DNA of 64,000 bases from Thalassospiraceae bacterium LMO-SO8 (GCA_031655335.1 CP134226.1:2746001-2810000), one strand, 5' to 3'. Shown: positions 43,070 to 55,627, numbered from the stretch's first letter. Notes: generated by a model not told the origin, from the letters alone. Numbers and translations are program-made.

Positions 43070-43416
43070 GACCGGCCCTCTGTACTGTCGTCGGCGGCCG
43101 GCAAGGCGGCGGTGGCCAGCGCCTGTCTGAAATCCGTGCCTTGGCCGGCGATGCCGGTTTCGATGAGCAACTCTGACGTGGGACCGATCAGCAGCAGGTG
43201 TTCCGTGTCGTCGCGGCGGACCAGGATCAGGCGGCGGCGGCCGTCAAGGGGAGTTACTTCCACGATGCCCAGGCGCCGGTTGTTGGCGCGCTTGATGGCC
43301 GCGGCCGGAAAGCCCCAGCCGGCGCGACGCGCCATGGCGGCAAACAGGGCGATCAGGCCGATCACGAAAATCAGCGCGAGGATGAAGCGGAAATAACCGC
43401 CCATGTCCATATCCAT
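43066..43416 (-). CDS. fliO: Flagellar biogenesis protein FliO
   Basis: 116 residues from the ATG at 43416, which has AAGGAAT 8 bases upstream; the longer frame from 43455 overlaps the neighbouring gene. A membrane helix (FILALIFVIGLIALFAAMAR, about 9-28) precedes a small beta domain (RLGIVEVTPLDGRRRLILVR, HLLLIGPTSELLIETGI). FliO helps assemble the FliP pore. Partner genes fliP and the FlhB-like gene flank it with overlaps or few-base gaps. Confidence 0.88.
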   Translation of the reverse strand: MDMDMGGYFRFILALIFVIGLIALFAAMARRAGWGFPAAAIKRANNRRLGIVEVTPLDGRRRLILVRRDDTEHLLLIGPTSELLIETGIAGQGTDFRQALATAALPAADDSTEGRS

Positions 43417-43420
43417 GGCT

Positions 43421-43735
43421 CTATTCCTTGCCCGTTTCACCGTCAGCCGGGTCAAGGCCGGCGTCGGCGCGGATTTGATCTTCGAGACGGTTGAGGTTCG
43501 AGACCATCTTTTCCAGGCGTAGGCGGATGCTGTCCGGATCCGATGACGCGAGCGCCATGGTGCGGACGTTTTCGCAAATCCAGGCGACCCGCTCGCCCAA
43601 GGGCGTCATGTCCAGAAACTCGCCACCCGCAAGGGCCCGGCGGGCGTTCAGGATCATGGATTCGACCTCGGTCATGGCCGTTTCCAGGGACGCGGGCGGA
43701 GCATCGCCGCCGTTTGTATTGTCGTGGTCGCTCAT
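43421..43735 (-). CDS. Small unknown protein of the fliO-fliP operon
   Basis: 104 residues from the ATG at 43735, which overlaps the stop of the FlhB-like gene by 4 bases (ATGA). The protein is acidic and helical (LETAMTEVESMILNARRALA, GERVAWICENVRTMALASSD, LRLEKMVSNLNRLEDQIRAD) with no membrane segment. I recognise no family. The tight coupling between an FlhB-like domain and fliO suggests a cytoplasmic helper of the export apparatus. Confidence 0.72.
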   Translation of the reverse strand: MSDHDNTNGGDAPPASLETAMTEVESMILNARRALAGGEFLDMTPLGERVAWICENVRTMALASSDPDSIRLRLEKMVSNLNRLEDQIRADAGLDPADGETGKE

Positions 43736-44121
43736 GGGTGGGCATCTCCCATCCATTCGCGCACGACGTCTTCGCGGCTTTTACCAGCCAGATCGTCGGT
43801 GCTGTTGGCGCGGTAAAGATAAATCAGAATTTCGGCCACGGCGGCGAAGGCCTCGACGGGGATTTCTTCTTCCATGTCGATCGTGGCCAGAAGCTGGGCA
43901 AGGTCCGCGTCCTCACGCACTTTGATGCCGTTCGCGAAGGCGATCTGCAAAATCTGTTCGGCCAAACGGCCGCGCCCGCCCGCGACCACGGTGGGCGCCA
44001 TGCCCGGCAGGGCCCCTTCGGCCAGGGCCACGGCCAGCGCATCCTTGGTTGCCGGAATGCGCTGGAAGTTCGCTTGCGGACCGTCGTTATCGGTCGGGTC
44101 TTTGGGGGTATCTGCGTTCAC
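43732..44121 (-). CDS. Stand-alone FlhB C-terminal-like domain
   Basis: 129 residues from a GTG at 44121 (GGGA 10 bases upstream; a TTG at 44148 is an alternative). It resembles the cytoplasmic domain of FlhB/YscU: DALAVALAEGALPGMAPTVV, GGRGRLAEQILQIAFANGIK and VREDADLAQLLATIDMEEEI, aligning with the end of FlhB (VALKIREIAEANEITIVENP). The autocleavage motif NPTH and all membrane helices are missing. It may modulate export specificity or be an evolved helper. A complete FlhB is encoded at 46877-47947. Confidence 0.8.
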   Translation of the reverse strand: MNADTPKDPTDNDGPQANFQRIPATKDALAVALAEGALPGMAPTVVAGGRGRLAEQILQIAFANGIKVREDADLAQLLATIDMEEEIPVEAFAAVAEILIYLYRANSTDDLAGKSREDVVREWMGDAHP

Positions 44122-44159
44122 GTGCCGCTGGTCCCGTTCGCGTGGCAAGGTCTGAAGGT

Positions 44160-44174
44160 CGGCAAGAATTGCCG
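44160..44174. promoter_or_regulatory. Perfect inverted repeat between the FlhB-like gene and flgB
   Basis: CGGCAA-GAA-TTGCCG. It closely matches the element upstream of the flgE sigma-54 promoter and resembles FlbD-type sites. It lies 39 bases upstream of the FlhB-like start and about 240 bases upstream of flgB. I found no correctly spaced sigma-54 promoter nearby. Confidence 0.5.
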
Positions 44175-44292
44175 GATTCGTCCGATCCTAAAGGTCCCCG
44201 GTTTAACAAATGATTACAGTGGGGCCGGTTTTCCGTTTCGGAATCAGACGTTTAATGACCGGCTTGGACGATTGCGGCGGAACCGGGCGTGC

Positions 44293-44307
44293 TTAATGGG
44301 TTGTTAA
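44293..44307 (+). promoter_or_regulatory. CtrA-like box upstream of flgB
   Basis: TTAA-TGGGTTG-TTAA is an exact TTAA-N7-TTAA match, 106 bases before the flgB start. It fits a CtrA-controlled class II flagellar promoter. Confidence 0.6.
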
Positions 44308-44412
44308 GGAACCCGGCAGATAATGCCTAGCAGGACGGTTTCCGGGGCTTGTGATGCTCATCGGGACCAGGGGACAACGGATTAATTCCGCAAGACAAGG
44401 GGCCGCGCGCAG

Positions 44413-44808
44413 ATGGATCTGACCCTCTTCGCAGCTGTTAAGAAACGCCTTAACTGGCTTGGCCAACGCCAGGAAATCCTGGCCCAGAACATTTCCAATG
44501 CGGATACGCCTGACTACAAGGCGAAGGACCTCAAGCCGTATGCCTTCCGCGATCTCCTGCGCAAGGAATCGGCGCAGTTGAACATGGTCACCACCGAACC
44601 CGGACAGTTGGGCGGCCGACGCAAGCGCATCCGCGATTTCTTTGTCGAAGAGCCGCGCCATCCCTATGAGACGGCGCCCAACGGCAACTCGGTGGTGCTC
44701 GAGGAGCAGATGGGCAAGGTGGCCGAGACACAGACCACCCATCGTCTGACCACGGAACTCTACAAAAAGCACATGGAGATGCTGAAAACCGCCAGCCGCG
44801 GACGTTAG
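44413..44808 (+). CDS. flgB: Proximal rod protein FlgB
   Basis: 131 residues, standard FlgB length. N-terminal rod motif RLNWLGQRQEILAQNISNAD with TPDYKAKDLKPYAFRD; C-terminal VLEEQMGKVAETQTTHRLTT and the closing helix. It forms part of the proximal rod with FlgC and FliE. First gene of the flgB-flgC-fliE-fliQ-fliR-flhB run, with a CtrA-like box and an inverted repeat upstream. The gap to flgC is 157 bp. Confidence 0.96.
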   Translation: MDLTLFAAVKKRLNWLGQRQEILAQNISNADTPDYKAKDLKPYAFRDLLRKESAQLNMVTTEPGQLGGRRKRIRDFFVEEPRHPYETAPNGNSVVLEEQMGKVAETQTTHRLTTELYKKHMEMLKTASRGR

Positions 44809-44965
44809 GCGGTCACGCCCGGAGGCGGGCGGACATTAAAATTCGGGCCGCAAAGGCCACAGGCGAACCTGGAACGGGAACCTCGACAGAACGTCGTCCA
44901 AACCAAAGCCGCCGGACATAGGGAGAACCCTTGCCTGGATAAAGATCAAGGAGGCGAAAGCCCCG

Positions 44966-45382
44966 ATGGACGACATTATCAAGACCATCCGCATTTCCAG
45001 CGCCGGAATGCGCGTGCAGGGAACGCGCCTTCGCGTGATCTCGCAAAACATCGCCAACGCGGACAGCCTGCCGCAGCGCCCCGGCGACGACCCCTACCGG
45101 CGCAAGCTGGTGACCTTCAAGAACGAATTGGACAAGTCCGTCGGCGTCGACACGGTACACGTCAACCGCCTGCACAAGGACATGTCCGACTTCGGCAACA
45201 AGTATGATCCGTCTCACCCCGCCGCCGACAAGGACGGCTATGTGAAGACACCCAACGTCAACACCATGATTGAAATGATGGACATGCGCGAAGCGCAGCG
45301 GTCCTACGAAGCCAATCTGAATCTGATCAAGTCGTCGAAAACGATGCTGAACAGCGTCATCGACGTGCTGCGCGGCAACTAG
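44966..45382 (+). CDS. flgC: Proximal rod protein FlgC
   Basis: 138 residues. Rod N-terminal motif IRISSAGMRVQGTRLRVISQ with NIANADSLPQRPGDDPYRRK, a middle with YDPSHPAADKDGYVKTPNVN, and C-terminal MIEMMDMREAQRSYEANLNL. AGGAGG lies 11 bases upstream of the ATG. It is a proximal rod subunit that follows flgB and precedes fliE. Confidence 0.97.
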   Translation: MDDIIKTIRISSAGMRVQGTRLRVISQNIANADSLPQRPGDDPYRRKLVTFKNELDKSVGVDTVHVNRLHKDMSDFGNKYDPSHPAADKDGYVKTPNVNTMIEMMDMREAQRSYEANLNLIKSSKTMLNSVIDVLRGN

Positions 45383-45447
45383 AGACGTTGCGGAAATTCA
45401 GGTCCCAACGCGGACCGGGCCAACGGGCCTAGAACGGGAGCATAACA

Positions 45448-45777
45448 ATGAGCGTGAACGCCGATTTCAATATCCATCAGGCCTTGAATGCCTATCAACG
45501 GGCGGCCCGCCAACAGATTTCCGGTGCGGGAGATATCGCCGCGCCGACCGCCAAGGCAAACGAGGAGTTCGGCGACCTTGTGCGCAGCGCCATCATGGAA
45601 GCCCGCAAGATCGGCGAGACGTCGGAAAAATTGTCCATCGACGCGATTAACGACCGCGCCGACATCACCCAGGTGGTGACCGCCGTGGCCGAGGCCGAAA
45701 TGACCCTGCAGACCGTGGTCAACGTGCGCGACAAGGTTCTGGAAGCCTACAACGATATCATCCGGATGCCGGTGTAA
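45448..45777 (+). CDS. fliE: Basal-body protein FliE
   Basis: 109 residues. The C-terminal FliE signature is clear: DITQVVTAVAEAEMTLQTVV then NVRDKVLEAYNDIIRMPV. FliE joins the MS ring and export gate to the rod. GGGAG lies 7 bases before the ATG. It sits between flgC and fliQ, the usual arrangement in alphaproteobacteria. Confidence 0.95.
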   Translation: MSVNADFNIHQALNAYQRAARQQISGAGDIAAPTAKANEEFGDLVRSAIMEARKIGETSEKLSIDAINDRADITQVVTAVAEAEMTLQTVVNVRDKVLEAYNDIIRMPV

Positions 45778-45810
45778 CACTATCGGTCCGCGGCGTCGGG
45801 AGCAGCCCAG

Positions 45811-46074
45811 ATGAACGAAGTGGATGTCATCGATGTCGGTCGCAACGCCATGTGGGTGGTCATCAAGGTGGCCGGCCCCATCATGTTTCTTGGTCTGGTC
45901 GCTGGTCTTATCATCGCCCTGTTTCAGGCGCTCACGACGATCCAGGAAATGACCTTGACCTTCGTGCCGAAGATCATCGTCATTTTCATCGCCATCGTCG
46001 TCCTGTTGCCTTTCATGATCAATACGGTGACCTCCTTCGCCGACACCCTTTTCGACCGAATTTCGGCGCTATAG
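45811..46074 (+). CDS. fliQ: Flagellar export gate protein FliQ
   Basis: 87 residues with two membrane helices (about 14-38 and 50-75), typical of FliQ: VVIKVAGPIMFLGLVAGLII, ALFQALTTIQEMTLTFVPKI, IVVLLPFMINTVTSFADTLF. It builds the export pore with FliP and FliR. GGGAG precedes the start. fliR follows after 19 bp. Confidence 0.96.
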   Translation: MNEVDVIDVGRNAMWVVIKVAGPIMFLGLVAGLIIALFQALTTIQEMTLTFVPKIIVIFIAIVVLLPFMINTVTSFADTLFDRISAL

Positions 46075-46093
46075 GCGGCGGAGGGCGGCGGAT

Positions 46094-46852
46094 ATGCTCG
46101 AAGAGCTCCTGAAACTCAACATCTTCGCATTTTTGCTGGTTTTGTCGCGCGTCGGCGCCATGATGGCCATTCTGCCGGGCATCGCGGCGGCCTATGTCAG
46201 CGCGCGCATCCGTGTCGTCCTGGCCACCGCTGTCGCCGTTGTCATGACGCCCGTGCTGGCGGAGAGCCTGCCGGCCCCCCCCGAAAACCCCTATGTCCTG
46301 TTCCTGTTGCTTGCCGGCGAGATCATCGTCGGTCTGTTTCTCGGCGGGATCGCGGTCATCCTGATCAGTGCCCTGCAAACCGCGGGAACGCTGATCGCGC
46401 TGTTTGCGGCCATGGCCAATGCCTTGATTCAGGATTCCATTACCGAACAGCAAAGCTCCGTCATTTCCAACATGTTGACCATCGGCGGGCTGGTGATGAT
46501 CTTCGTGACGGACAGCCACCATGTGTATTTCACGGTGGTTGCCGATTCCTATACCTTGTTCGTGCCCGGCGAGGGTGTGTCGACCGGCGACATGGCGCTG
46601 ATGCTGGCGCGCCGGGTTGCCGACAGCTTTGCGTTGGGGTTTCAGTTGTCCATTCCGTTCCTGATCATCGCCATGGTCTATTACATCGGGCTCGGCGTGC
46701 TTGGCCGTCTGATGCCTCAGTTGCCGGTGTTCTTTTTCGGGCTGCCGGTGCAGGTCACGGTCCAGATCGGTGCTCTCATGATCGTGTTTTCGTCGATCAT
46801 GTTGGTGTTTCTCAATCATTTCCAACAGGGGTACGCTGTCTTCACGGGCTAG
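46094..46852 (+). CDS. fliR: Flagellar export gate protein FliR
   Basis: 252 residues with about six membrane helices. FliR motifs: FAFLLVLSRVGAMMAILPGI, LLAGEIIVGLFLGGIAVILI, FAAMANALIQDSITEQQSSV and LGFQLSIPFLIIAMVYYIGL. It is the third pore component and contacts FlhB. It lies 24 bp before flhB. Confidence 0.95.
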   Translation: MLEELLKLNIFAFLLVLSRVGAMMAILPGIAAAYVSARIRVVLATAVAVVMTPVLAESLPAPPENPYVLFLLLAGEIIVGLFLGGIAVILISALQTAGTLIALFAAMANALIQDSITEQQSSVISNMLTIGGLVMIFVTDSHHVYFTVVADSYTLFVPGEGVSTGDMALMLARRVADSFALGFQLSIPFLIIAMVYYIGLGVLGRLMPQLPVFFFGLPVQVTVQIGALMIVFSSIMLVFLNHFQQGYAVFTG

Positions 46853-46876
46853 GGCCCGGACCGGCGGCGGAAACAC

Positions 46877-47947
46877 ATGGCGGAAGAAGACGACTCACAA
46901 AAAACAGAAGAGCCGACCGGACGAAAACTCTCCAAGGCCCGTGACGAAGGTCAGGTCGCCCAGTCTCAGGAAATCAAGAGCCTGATGATCCTGGTCGGCG
47001 GCGTGGGGATGCTGATGTTCATGGCGCCGGCCATGGCCCGCGACATCACCCTGATCGGCCGGCGGTTCATCGGGGCCGCCTACTCGATCCCGATGGATTT
47101 CGAACATCTGCGTCTGGTGTTCTCCAAGGTTGCGATGGAAGTCGGCGTGATTCTCGCCCCCGCCATGGCGATGTTCGTGGTCTTGGCGATCGTCGCCAAC
47201 GTCGGTCAGTTCGGCCTTATCTGGTCGACCAAGAAAATTCAGCCGAAAGCAAGCAAGATCAACCCTTTGAGCGGGTTCAAGCGGCTGTTCTCCAGCCACG
47301 GTCTGATGGAATTTGCGAAAGGCATCCTGAAGCTCTCCCTGGTCGCGACGGTGGCGTTCGGGCTTGCTATTCCCATGTTGCACGACCTGGAAATGATGCC
47401 CGCGATCTCCACATCCGCAGCCCTTCACCGCATCCACGAGATCGCCATCATCATGGCCCTCGCGACCATCGGGGTGATGGGGTTTATCGCGGCGCTCGAT
47501 TACATGTACCAACGCGCGACCTTCATGAAGCAGATGCGGATGTCCAAGACCGAGGTCAAGGACGAGCATAAGCAGACCGAAGGCGATCCGCAGGTCAAGG
47601 CGCGAATCCGGCAGATCCGTATGGAACGCGCCCGCAAGCGCATGATGGCGGCGGTGCCCAATGCCGACGTGGTGATCACCAACCCGACCCACTTCGCGGT
47701 CGCCCTGGAATACAAGATGGAAACCATGCCGGCCCCCAAGGTGATCGCCAAGGGGCAGGACCTCGTGGCTCTCAAGATTCGCGAAATCGCCGAGGCAAAC
47801 GAGATCACCATCGTTGAAAACCCGCCGTTGGCGCGGGCTCTCTACGCTTCCGTGGAACTGGACGAGGAAATCCCGGCGGAACACTTCAAGGCGGTCGCCG
47901 AGGTCATCGGCCACGTCATGCGGCTCAAGGGTAAGTTGCCCCATTAA
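46877..47947 (+). CDS. flhB: Flagellar export switch protein FlhB
   Basis: 356 residues. Acidic-basic N-terminus (EEDDSQKTEEPTGRKLSKAR), about four membrane helices (to about residue 215), and a cytoplasmic domain with the autocleavage motif NPTH at 269-272 (VVITNPTHFAVALEYK). Autocleavage between N and P switches export from rod/hook to filament substrates. It is the last gene of the run and is followed 143 bp later by cckA. Confidence 0.97.
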   Translation: MAEEDDSQKTEEPTGRKLSKARDEGQVAQSQEIKSLMILVGGVGMLMFMAPAMARDITLIGRRFIGAAYSIPMDFEHLRLVFSKVAMEVGVILAPAMAMFVVLAIVANVGQFGLIWSTKKIQPKASKINPLSGFKRLFSSHGLMEFAKGILKLSLVATVAFGLAIPMLHDLEMMPAISTSAALHRIHEIAIIMALATIGVMGFIAALDYMYQRATFMKQMRMSKTEVKDEHKQTEGDPQVKARIRQIRMERARKRMMAAVPNADVVITNPTHFAVALEYKMETMPAPKVIAKGQDLVALKIREIAEANEITIVENPPLARALYASVELDEEIPAEHFKAVAEVIGHVMRLKGKLPH

Positions 47948-48090
47948 CGGGCCCGGCGGCCCCTGGCCCCCGGGGGGCACGTTCCGGCAGCCAGCGCTGT
48001 TGACAGGGGCCGTTCAGTGGTAATCCTGTCACCGGAAGCGGGCCGCCTGGGGCGGGCCCGCCGTCATCGCCGGGCCGCGACATCGAAACC

Positions 48091-50691
48091 ATGAAGCACA
48101 GAATGCCTCACGTCCTGAACGCCGGCGCGGCCCTGTTGGGGGTCGCGGCGGGGTTGATGTTCGGGCTCGATGCCGGCTGGGCATTGCCCGCGGGCGGCGT
48201 GCTGGCGGCGGCGGCGCTGGGTCTTCTGGCCGCATCCTGGCGCATGGGCCGCAAGGCCCCGGCCCGGCCGGCGGGCGGGCCCATGGCGGAATTGATCCAG
48301 ATGGCCGCCGGATCGTCGGGCGAGGGGCTTCTGATCGCCACCTGGGACGGGGTCGGCATGTATGCCAACGGCGCCTTCCGCGACCTGTTTTTCCTGGATG
48401 GCGATCTCGGGCCGGCGGGTCTGCTGGACAAGGTCGAACGCGCGCTCGACAGTCAGGGCCGGTCCCAGGACGTGTTCCGCAAGTTGCGGGCCGCCGCCGC
48501 CGACGGCACGCCCGCCGGCGGCGAGGTCATCTGCCGCCGTCAGGACGGCAAGCCCGCGTGGCGGCGCCTGCGCATGGAACCTTTCGGCGAGGACGGCATC
48601 GGCGCCGGCGCCGGGGAGGGGGCTTCCCGTTACGTGCAATGGCGGGCCCAGGACATTACCGAGGAAAAACGCCAGACCGCGACCCGCCAATCGGCGGAGG
48701 CGCGCCGGGCCGATCTGCTCGACGGTCTGCCCGTGGGCGTGTTCTCCGTCGATGGGCGCGGGCGCATCGTCTACGCCAACTCCTGCCTGGCGGAATGGCT
48801 CGGCGTCGATCGCGTGGCCATGGGCGGGCGGCCGTTTTCTGAGTTCGTCGTCTCCGCCAGCCCCGTGAACGGCAACGGTAACGGCGGCGGTGACGATGAT
48901 GACGAAGAAGACCTGGGGCAGGACAGCCACGGCCTGGTCACCCTGCGCGCCGCCGACGGCACGGAATTCACGGCCTCGCTGCTGCAAAGCCACCGCGAGA
49001 CCACGGACGGCACCCTTGTCTATACACGCTCGATCCTGCTGCGCGACATGGCCTGGGCCGAGGACGGCGGCGGGGGGCTCGGCCCGGCCAAGCGTCTGCG
49101 CTTCCTGTTCGACGACGCGCCCGTGGCCATCGCCCTGCTGGACGGCCTGGGCAAGGTCATGGACTGCAACCGGGCGTTCCTGACCCTGGCGGGGGCGCAT
49201 CGCGACATGGTCGCCGGCCGGCCCTTCGCCGAACGCCTGCTGCCCGAGGACCGCGACGTGGTCGCCTCGGCCCTGTCCGACGTCATCATGGGCCGGGTGC
49301 GGGCGACGCAGACGGAAATCCGGCTGGCCGCCCCCGGCGGCCGGCAGGCGGCGGCGACGCTGTTCGCCAGCCGAATGGAGGACGAGCAGGGCAACATCAC
49401 CGGCCTGGTCCTGCACTTCATCGACACGACCGAGCAGAAGAACCTGGAAATCCAGTTCGCCCAGTCGCAGAAGATGCAGGCCGTGGGCCAGCTCGCGGGC
49501 GGCGTGGCCCACGATTTCAACAACCTTCTGACCGCCATGATCGGCTTCACGGACCTGCTGCTGGAGCGCCACGGGCCGGGCGACCCGTCCTTCAACGATC
49601 TGCAGCAGATCAAGCAGAACGCCCACCGGGCGACTAACCTGGTGCGCCAGTTGCTCGCCTTTTCGCGCAAGCAGAACCTGGAGCCCGACCTGCTCGATCC
49701 CGAGGACGCGCTGAACGATCTCTCCAACCTGCTGCGCCGCCTGCTGGGTGAGACGGTGAAGCTGAAACTGGAGCACGAACGCGGCGCCGGGCGCATCCTC
49801 GCCGACCGCGGGCAGTTCGATCAGGTCATCATCAACCTCGCCGTCAATGCCCGCGACGCCATGGCCGAGGGCGGGCCGCTCGTGATCCGCACCTTCCGCC
49901 GCGATCTGGAACGCCCGATGCAGCAGTCGGGCGAGGTCATCCCCGTCGGCTCCTATCTGGTGATCGAGGTCGAGGACAAGGGCACGGGCATTTCCAAGGA
50001 CGTGCTCGATCGCATTTTCGAGCCGTTCTTCTCGACCAAGGAAGTGGGGCAGGGCACGGGTCTGGGCCTGTCCACCGTCTACGGCATCATCCATCAGTCG
50101 GGCGGCTATGTGACCGTGGAAAGCCATATCGGTAAGGGCACCGTGTTCCGCCTGCTGTTCCCCCGCGCCGACGAGGACGCCCGCGCCCGGCGCGCCGCCG
50201 CCGCGCTGACGGACGAAACGGTTCCCTCGGCGGCGGCCAAGGGCAAGGCCAAGGGTAACGGCAACGGCACGGGGAAGGAGCCCGAACTGCCCCTGTTCGA
50301 GGCCGATTTGACGGGATCGGAAACCATCCTGCTGGTCGAGGACGAGGACGCCGTGCGCATGTTCGGCGCCCGGGCGCTGCGCAACAAGGGCTACAAGGTG
50401 CTGGAGGCCCAGAACGGCGAGGTCGCGCTCGACGTCGTCAACGGCACGGCGCCGAAGATCGATCTGATCATCTCCGACGTCGTCATGCCGGGCATGGACG
50501 GCTACACGCTCGTCCGCCAGCTCCGCGAACAGATGCCGCAGGTGAAGGTCATCCTGATGTCCGGCTACGCCGAGGACGCCTTCCAGGACCAGATCGACAA
50601 GGACGAAACCCTGCACTTCCTGCCCAAGCCCTTCACCCTCAAGACCCTGGTCGGCAAGGTGAAGGAAATCATTGTGTCGGAGGGGTTGTGA
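48091..50691 (+). CDS. cckA: Hybrid sensor kinase CckA
   Basis: 866 residues. Two N-terminal membrane helices (about 8-25 and 30-47), PAS-like domains (about 65-440), a HisKA phosphoacceptor His474 in AGGVAHDFNNLLTAMIGF, an ATPase domain (NARDAMAEGG; FSTKEVGQGTGLGLSTVYGI) and a C-terminal receiver with Asp796 (IISDVVMPGMDGY). This order and the His-box sequence match CckA, the cell-cycle kinase that feeds phosphate to ChpT and CtrA. Its position after flhB is seen in many alphaproteobacteria. An Asp/Asn/Gly-rich stretch (near 256-275) interrupts the second PAS region. CtrA boxes in flagellar promoters here fit this role. Confidence 0.88.
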   Translation: MKHRMPHVLNAGAALLGVAAGLMFGLDAGWALPAGGVLAAAALGLLAASWRMGRKAPARPAGGPMAELIQMAAGSSGEGLLIATWDGVGMYANGAFRDLFFLDGDLGPAGLLDKVERALDSQGRSQDVFRKLRAAAADGTPAGGEVICRRQDGKPAWRRLRMEPFGEDGIGAGAGEGASRYVQWRAQDITEEKRQTATRQSAEARRADLLDGLPVGVFSVDGRGRIVYANSCLAEWLGVDRVAMGGRPFSEFVVSASPVNGNGNGGGDDDDEEDLGQDSHGLVTLRAADGTEFTASLLQSHRETTDGTLVYTRSILLRDMAWAEDGGGGLGPAKRLRFLFDDAPVAIALLDGLGKVMDCNRAFLTLAGAHRDMVAGRPFAERLLPEDRDVVASALSDVIMGRVRATQTEIRLAAPGGRQAAATLFASRMEDEQGNITGLVLHFIDTTEQKNLEIQFAQSQKMQAVGQLAGGVAHDFNNLLTAMIGFTDLLLERHGPGDPSFNDLQQIKQNAHRATNLVRQLLAFSRKQNLEPDLLDPEDALNDLSNLLRRLLGETVKLKLEHERGAGRILADRGQFDQVIINLAVNARDAMAEGGPLVIRTFRRDLERPMQQSGEVIPVGSYLVIEVEDKGTGISKDVLDRIFEPFFSTKEVGQGTGLGLSTVYGIIHQSGGYVTVESHIGKGTVFRLLFPRADEDARARRAAAALTDETVPSAAAKGKAKGNGNGTGKEPELPLFEADLTGSETILLVEDEDAVRMFGARALRNKGYKVLEAQNGEVALDVVNGTAPKIDLIISDVVMPGMDGYTLVRQLREQMPQVKVILMSGYAEDAFQDQIDKDETLHFLPKPFTLKTLVGKVKEIIVSEGL

Positions 50692-50843
50692 GGCCCTGCC
50701 TGGGCAAGGCGAGTCCCTCTCCCCGCTGTTAACCATATCCGTTAAGCATGAGTTCCGGAGTCCGATTCTGACGGGAACACTCTGTGAACAAACCTGATAA
50801 AATATAATTATATCAATGTATTACAAATTACGCTTGTCAATGA

Positions 50844-50858
50844 GAACAAAACACGTAC
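50844..50858 (+). promoter_or_regulatory. SOS (LexA) box candidate upstream of recA
   Basis: GAAC-AAAACAC-GTAC matches the alphaproteobacterial LexA pattern GAAC-N7-GAAC except for one base. It lies 53 bases before the recA start, in an AT-rich promoter region. Confidence 0.45.
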
Positions 50859-50910
50859 ATTGAACTCAATTGCAACGGCTTGCGGGCCTATGGAATAAGG
50901 GAGTGGCAAG

Positions 50911-52017
<1,107 letters not shown>

Positions 52018-52141
52018 GCCGCCCATCCGGAGCATCCGCTCTTACACATCCCCATTCCCCCGGCCCGTCACCCTCCGGGCCGACCCCCAGGCCTGCCCCC
52101 CAGGCCGAACCGGTGGTGTGCCCCCCAAGCACCCCCCAAAC

Positions 52142-52174
52142 GCAGCCGGCGCCCCCCGCGCCGGCTGCTTTTTT
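52142..52174 (+). terminator. Rho-independent terminator after recA
   Basis: An 11-bp GC stem (52142-52152 with 52158-52168), 5-base loop, and T6 (52169-52174). Confidence 0.95.
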
Positions 52175-52276
52175 GGTTGGAACGTGGGCGGCGCTCCCGG
52201 CTGACGGCTTCTGTTTTTGATAGATTTGGCGCGGCGTTGCCCATGCAGGGGGGCGTTCAGTCCGACACTCGTCTCG

Positions 52277-52654
52277 TTACAGATGAAGTGCCTTTTTCAG
52301 TGTGGCGTATATCACCGCCCAGAACGTGGCGGCCCATCCGATTTCAATCGCGAGCCGAAGCCAGTCGAAGTGAAATTGTTCGTCGCTCTGTTCATCCGAT
52401 GAGGAGGCACTGGCCCGGATGGCGTCGACGATTCTCGTGAACCCATCAATGTAGAAAATGACGGCTTTGTTCAGCATGGCCGCTTCGCGGGTGACACCGA
52501 CGCCGGTGATCGTTGAATGTAGGATGGCAAATGAAAAGGATGCCACGCTGCGGCATAAGAGTGGAATCCATACAGCAACACCGACCACGAACCAGATCGC
52601 AAGGCTAATGATCAAGACGCAAAAGCGAATGCAATCGTATACGAGGTTCACCAA
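52277..52654 (-). CDS. Small membrane protein of unknown function
   Basis: 125 residues from a GTG with GGAGG 8 bases upstream, which makes it a credible gene. One long hydrophobic N-terminal segment (CVLIISLAIWFVVGVAVWIP, about 12-31) and a C-terminal one (LRLAIEIGWAATFWAVIYAT, about 100-119), with an amphipathic middle and a Ser/Asp/Glu-rich stretch near 83-92. I recognise no family. Base composition is less GC-rich than the neighbours, and it is isolated between recA and alaS on the opposite strand, so it may be an acquired gene. Confidence 0.55.
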   Translation of the reverse strand: MVNLVYDCIRFCVLIISLAIWFVVGVAVWIPLLCRSVASFSFAILHSTITGVGVTREAAMLNKAVIFYIDGFTRIVDAIRASASSSDEQSDEQFHFDWLRLAIEIGWAATFWAVIYATLKKALHL

Positions 52655-52960
52655 TGCACCCTCCCCCTGATTATGGAAAGTAAATAAAATCTAATGTAAT
52701 ACGACTTTGGGGAGATTTTAAAGGAATTAGGAGTGGGCGAAACGTTAGGCCGTGACCGATTGGCCGCATGCATTCCGCGCCGTTGGCCGTTTCGCGGGCC
52801 CGGCGGGCCGTTATCCTGGATCCTGGCGGGGATATGGTTCGGTCCGCATCGCCGACCTTTCTGGACAGGCCCCCGGCTTGCCGGTAAAACCGTCGCTTCC
52901 ATCCGCGACCGCCTGATATCTTCGCTTTAAACCCCTGAACCCTGGGCTTAAATAACGACC
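52655..52960. other. Intergenic region upstream of alaS
   Basis: 306 bases without a credible gene. The left part (52660-52740) is AT-rich and may hold the promoters of the small membrane protein gene and of alaS. The rest is GC-rich leader sequence. No riboswitch, T-box or hairpin terminator was recognised. Confidence 0.6.

Positions 52961-55627
<2,667 letters not shown>

Noticed and set aside
44261-44279. Sigma-54-like GGCTTGGACGATTGC upstream of flgB
   Set aside because: No pair of GG and GC has the required 10-base spacing (11 or fewer than 10 only).
48064-50736. Long antisense open frame of 890 codons opposite cckA
   Set aside because: It exactly mirrors a well-supported gene, has no recognisable motif and is the expected side effect of high-GC codon usage. 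The same applies to 22308-24455 (plus) and 52811-55114 (minus).
50725-50745. TTAA...TTAA pair upstream of recA as a CtrA box
   Set aside because: The spacing is 9 bases, not 7.
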